NCBI GenBank assembly: GCA_903892365.1
Contig: CAITIF010000791.1
Span: 1-9,781, forward strand
Direction: 5' to 3'
Source: an uncultured Pirellula sp.
GTDB lineage: Bacteria; Planctomycetota; Planctomycetia; Pirellulales; Pirellulaceae
DNA length: 9,781 bases
The first letter of the stretch is position 1, and each line of letters opens with the position of its first letter. Of this stretch, positions 6,605 to 9,781 are shown piece by piece. Made by a program: the position numbers and the translations under genes. The notes below the pieces were generated by a model. It searched no databases. It was not told the origin of the DNA and saw only the letters and a list, made by a program, of their open reading frames with translations.

Positions 6605-7804
6605 ATGTTACGAGTTGAATGCATTCGCGAGCTTGATTCTCTTGATTCGATCAAGAACGATTGGAATCGTTTGTCGATGGGAATGACAATGCGTCGACCT
6701 AGCTGGCTGATGTCATGGTGGGAGGCCTATCAGGAATCGTATCGTCTTTACGTTCTCATAGCTCGATCCGAAGACAACCAAGTTCGCGGTATGATGCTTT
6801 TGGCAGAGACCAACAATCTCCTTACCGGTTCCACTCTTGTCTTCATGGGGAGTGGTAAGGTGTGTTCCGATGAGCAAGGGATCCTGTGCGAGCGAGGCTA
6901 CGGTATGGCGGCGGCTGACGCGTTTGCCAATTGGCTGTCGAACTCCTCCGAATGCAAGTCATGGGACAATTTGAATCTCGATGGCATTCGCAGCAATGAT
7001 CGTGTCATGCAACGCTTTGGCCAGACACTATGCTCGAAAACTCAGGGTATCATCACCTATCGACCTAGCCCCTATTGCTGGAAAGCGTCGCTCGACGGGG
7101 GAATCGAAACCTACTTTTCACGGCTTTCGAAACGAGCTCGAAAAATCCTCAAGAACGCTTCTACGGAACTTGTTTCGGGCCGAAGCCAATTTCATGTCGC
7201 CGAATCGCTTGATGAAGCCCAGCGTCTATTGCCAGAGATTTCTCGTATTCATCAAATGCGATGGAAGGAACGAGGGATTGACGGGTGCTTCACCGAAAAG
7301 AAATTCACGAACTTTCTTGAAAAAGCCACCAAAGCCTTATGGGATGACCCATGCACATTGAATCAAGACGGGTCAAAAGGCATGAATTCGTCTTTGAGCA
7401 ATCGAGTTCACATAGCCACACTCCAGATCGGCGGCCAATCCGCTGCCGGGGCAATTTGCTTTCGTGATCGAAATTCACTGAGCGTGTATTTAACTGGCAT
7501 GAATCCTGACTTTGCCGACGTCAAACCAGGCTGGCAACTACTCTATGGCTGTATTCGGCATGCGATCTCGCTCCAATGCGATTCGATCGATTTTCTTCGT
7601 GGCGATGAAGAGTACAAAGGGCGATTAGGTGCGATACCGTCCATGCAACAACGCTGGGTCATTCCCTCGCGGCGCTGGCTTTCCAAACTGCGAGTCGCAA
7701 CTTATCTCGCGGCATCGGAAGTGAAATCGTGGTGGCGATCACCCACAATCGCGACTGCGACTACTTCGGCGAAAACAACAGCAAATTCTGTTGAGCGGAC
7801 CTAA
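6605..7804 (+). CDS. CelD/BcsL-type GNAT-fold acyltransferase
   Basis: The 399-aa protein fits the family of 'acetyltransferases involved in cellulose biosynthesis' (COG5653, Acetyltransf_6 domain). The N-terminal part reads W-NRLS...RPSWLMSWWEAY (about 20-42), then LYVLIARSEDNQVRGMMLL, and VFMGSGKVCSDEQGIL (79-94). The central part has FSRLSKRARKILKN (171-184) and RIHQMRWKERG. The GNAT-like core has VHIATLQIGGQSAAGAICF (268-286) and SVYLTGMNPDFADVKPGWQLL, ending with the family signature DFLRGDEEYKGRLGA (329-343). There is no signal peptide or membrane helix, so it is cytoplasmic. It begins nine bases after the MBOAT stop, with no clear ribosome site, and is surely in the same operon. It likely transfers an acyl or aminoacyl group to a sugar nucleotide, lipid-linked sugar or wall precursor; the substrate cannot be read from sequence. 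The last 30 or so residues are Thr/Ala-rich and probably disordered. Confidence 0.85.
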   Translation: MLRVECIRELDSLDSIKNDWNRLSMGMTMRRPSWLMSWWEAYQESYRLYVLIARSEDNQVRGMMLLAETNNLLTGSTLVFMGSGKVCSDEQGILCERGYGMAAADAFANWLSNSSECKSWDNLNLDGIRSNDRVMQRFGQTLCSKTQGIITYRPSPYCWKASLDGGIETYFSRLSKRARKILKNASTELVSGRSQFHVAESLDEAQRLLPEISRIHQMRWKERGIDGCFTEKKFTNFLEKATKALWDDPCTLNQDGSKGMNSSLSNRVHIATLQIGGQSAAGAICFRDRNSLSVYLTGMNPDFADVKPGWQLLYGCIRHAISLQCDSIDFLRGDEEYKGRLGAIPSMQQRWVIPSRRWLSKLRVATYLAASEVKSWWRSPTIATATTSAKTTANSVERT

Positions 7805-7838
7805 AGCGAACAGCAGGCAATAACCTAGCCGTTGAGTA

Positions 7839-9781
7839 CTACTGTTGCACTGGCCCCGGTTGCACTGGCCCCGGTTGCGGAGGGATCGGTTGAGGCGGAG
7901 CAGGTTGAGGTTGACCACCGCCAAACAAGCCTCCAGCACCAAAGCCGGGGATTGGAAGACCTTGAAAATTTGGTAACTGAGGCATGTTCTGCTGCACCCC
8001 TTGCTGCATTTGCTGCACACCTTGTTGAAACGGACCAAGCTGCTGCGATAGAGGTCCGAGAAGTTTATTGAGCCCCTTATCGATCTGCTTCTGAGCCACC
8101 CCTTGAAGGGCGGATGTCGCTAACTGCTGCCCCAGCGAGGTGAAACTGCTCAAGTCCATCTGCGGGCGCTGGATGTTTCCTCGAACGGGAATTTGAATTT
8201 GCTGGCCGGCCAACGATTGCAACAAGGGGGTCTTTTCCACCCAATCTTTCAAAATGGGAACCGCAGCAATCAGTTCCAATTGACCATCAATCCCCACGGA
8301 CCCCGAAGTGTTGATCACAACATCCCCTGCTTGTATTTGCATGTTTCGATGCGCAACGCGTCCGTCTTGAACGTCAAAGTTGATTTTCTGCTCTGGCAAT
8401 TGAAGCCAACTGGTAGGCTGTCCTCCACCGTCCGCGGCACCTGCACCTTTTCGAAGGGCTCGAACTTGATTGACCAACATGAGAAGCTGATCAGCTAACG
8501 GACCCGGCCCCACATTGGCGCCGTGCACCATCAATTGGCCCTTCACCGTCTGACGCTTCCAATCGGTGGGTACAATTGCCGCTTCGTCGATTTGCAAACT
8601 CAAATTTCCGTTCACACTAGTCACATCCGCAAGCAACGGAGCAACATACTTCAGCCATCCTTGGCACATTTGCTGAGTGATCGCAACGTTGTCGATAACC
8701 TTCTCGGGACTTTGAGTGATCACGATTGGATTGCCGGCCATATCCCCGTCCAAGTTCCAACGGAGTACTCCTTGCGATACTGGTATCTCAGCTCGTGACA
8801 GAAAGCGTCCGTTTTCGATTCTTAACGGAACATCCGCCGACCCAACCGCAATCCCAACCACATTCGCTTCGTCCCAACCGATCTGCGATTTGGCCTGCAA
8901 GGAATCGGCCCAATTACCGCTCGCGCTTGAAGTCCAAGTTACTTCGAGCGGCTGAGTCTTTTGCCCCTTCACCGCCAAGTAATCACCTGTCCACGGTTTC
9001 AATCGCTGTGCGACTCGAGCTGCGTCGTACGCAATGCTGCCACGTGAAACGATCTTTGTCTGCTGTTCTTGAGTGGTCATCACGGTTTGACCACCATATG
9101 CTATCCATTCGGTTAGGAGTTGCGAATTCGACACGTCCAACTTACCCGAACTGATTTCGTAACTTCCGTCAACGATCATTTTGGCTTGTGGTTCTTCCCA
9201 CAACAACGTGCTACCTGTATTGCCAGATGAACGAGCGCCTCCCGTGCTGACAAGCTGAGTAGCAGTTCCGTTGGCTACCGCCTGAGTCGCGCGAATGTTT
9301 TTCGCATCGGTGACCATTTTCCAAACCAATTTCTTGGGATCTACTTCCCAGCCAATCTGGCCTACCACGTCCCCTTCCAGCGAGATTGGATTACCGGCTG
9401 CGGTAGGCGATTCGAAACGTATCGCCGACATCAACTTCGTTGGGTCAACGCGATAGCCCGCGTTTCCTTTTCGAGCCAATTCACGACCTGCAACCGCTTC
9501 ATCACGAGCCTGGAGCGCGAACGAGCTTGCCTGGACGAGAAGATTATCCACTTGCAAACGGGTGATATTCTGGGAGTCGACACGACCATTGAAATTTCCG
9601 ACCATGCGAGGTTCTTGGAAGGTGGTTTCGCCGCTACGGACCATGAATGGTTCGGTAACAAAGTTAGCTTGAGTCACTTCAATATGGCTCAGGTCTAAAA
9701 CCCCACGAGCGTCGAGTTCGCATTTTCCACCAAGCACCACTCCAGGATCTACCCCTGCAAACAACTGCCCGCGCCGTTGCC
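7839..9781 (-). CDS. C-terminal part of an AsmA-like envelope protein with Pro/Gln-rich tail (partial)
   Basis: The frame is open from the right edge to TAG 7839-7841, giving about 646 residues; the true start lies outside (the first candidate, TTG 9764, is internal). The product has long alternating beta-strand patterns without enzyme motifs. Near its end it shows the AsmA/TamB-type pattern: INFDVQDGRVAHRNMQIQAG, then VVINTSGSVGIDGQLELIAAVP, and a closing strand IPVRGNIQRPQMDLSSF (about 140-100 residues from the C-terminus). AsmA-like proteins form long lipid-transfer or envelope-assembly scaffolds; planctomycetes carry many large ones. After this comes an amphipathic Gln/Leu-rich helix region (LGQQLATSALQGVAQKQIDKG) and a low-complexity tail rich in Q, P and G, ending in QPGPVQPGPVQQ. 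Such a helix and tail often follow this domain. The gene converges on the acyltransferase operon with 34 bases between stops. The AsmA call is moderate because the N-terminal part is not seen. Confidence 0.7.
   Translation of the reverse strand, partial: QRRGQLFAGVDPGVVLGGKCELDARGVLDLSHIEVTQANFVTEPFMVRSGETTFQEPRMVGNFNGRVDSQNITRLQVDNLLVQASSFALQARDEAVAGRELARKGNAGYRVDPTKLMSAIRFESPTAAGNPISLEGDVVGQIGWEVDPKKLVWKMVTDAKNIRATQAVANGTATQLVSTGGARSSGNTGSTLLWEEPQAKMIVDGSYEISSGKLDVSNSQLLTEWIAYGGQTVMTTQEQQTKIVSRGSIAYDAARVAQRLKPWTGDYLAVKGQKTQPLEVTWTSSASGNWADSLQAKSQIGWDEANVVGIAVGSADVPLRIENGRFLSRAEIPVSQGVLRWNLDGDMAGNPIVITQSPEKVIDNVAITQQMCQGWLKYVAPLLADVTSVNGNLSLQIDEAAIVPTDWKRQTVKGQLMVHGANVGPGPLADQLLMLVNQVRALRKGAGAADGGGQPTSWLQLPEQKINFDVQDGRVAHRNMQIQAGDVVINTSGSVGIDGQLELIAAVPILKDWVEKTPLLQSLAGQQIQIPVRGNIQRPQMDLSSFTSLGQQLATSALQGVAQKQIDKGLNKLLGPLSQQLGPFQQGVQQMQQGVQQNMPQLPNFQGLPIPGFGAGGLFGGGQPQPAPPQPIPPQPGPVQPGPVQQ
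7844..7873. repeat. Perfect 15-bp tandem repeat, two copies, in the AsmA-like tail
   Basis: GTTGCACTGGCCCCG occurs at 7844-7858 and 7859-7873, with five more bases of a third copy. Read leftward it encodes the duplicated pentapeptide QPGPV at the extreme C-terminus. The identity at the DNA level, wobble bases included, points to a recent slippage duplication. Confidence 0.9.

Overview
The window reads like a chromosomal segment from a planctomycete, probably a Rhodopirellula/Pirellula-type organism. This is an inference, not a sequence match. The signs are roughly 50% GC, a secreted squalene-cyclase-fold protein carrying HEAT-like repeats, a methyltransferase-regulatory-domain protein, a CelD-type acyltransferase, a large AsmA-like protein with a proline/glutamine tail, and mostly weak Shine-Dalgarno sites.

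Layout. Bases 1-1940 are a leftward unit: a secreted 561-aa protein with prenyltransferase/squalene-oxidase-type repeats and a HEAT-like C-terminus, followed 56 bases downstream by the start of a small membrane-anchored protein cut by the window edge. Bases 2136-2287 hold a complete rightward tRNA-Phe(GAA) unit with its own sigma70-like promoter and a strong intrinsic terminator. Bases 2288-2631 have no intact gene. Bases 2632-3857 hold a methyltransferase (methyltransferase-regulatory-domain/PKMT_C type) that has lost its SAM-binding half. The intact reading frame begins inside a conserved motif, and recognisable family sequence continues just upstream in another frame, broken at a run of six G.

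Bases about 4132-7804 are a tight rightward three-gene operon: a membrane-anchored SGNH-type O-acyltransferase with its Ser, Asn and Asp-His motifs intact, an MBOAT membrane acyltransferase (AlgI/DltB type) overlapping it by 14 bases, and a CelD/BcsL-type GNAT-fold acyltransferase starting 9 bases after the MBOAT stop. Together they look like a module for acylating an exported glycan or envelope polymer: the MBOAT protein moves acyl groups across the membrane, the SGNH protein attaches them outside, and the CelD-like protein makes a cytoplasmic modification. The polymer cannot be told from the sequence.

Bases 7839-9781 are the C-terminal part of a leftward, convergent AsmA-like protein whose start lies beyond the right edge. 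No insertion sequence, CRISPR array, phage gene or clearly new defence-type system is visible. The most unusual points are the broken methyltransferase and the compact acyltransferase trio.
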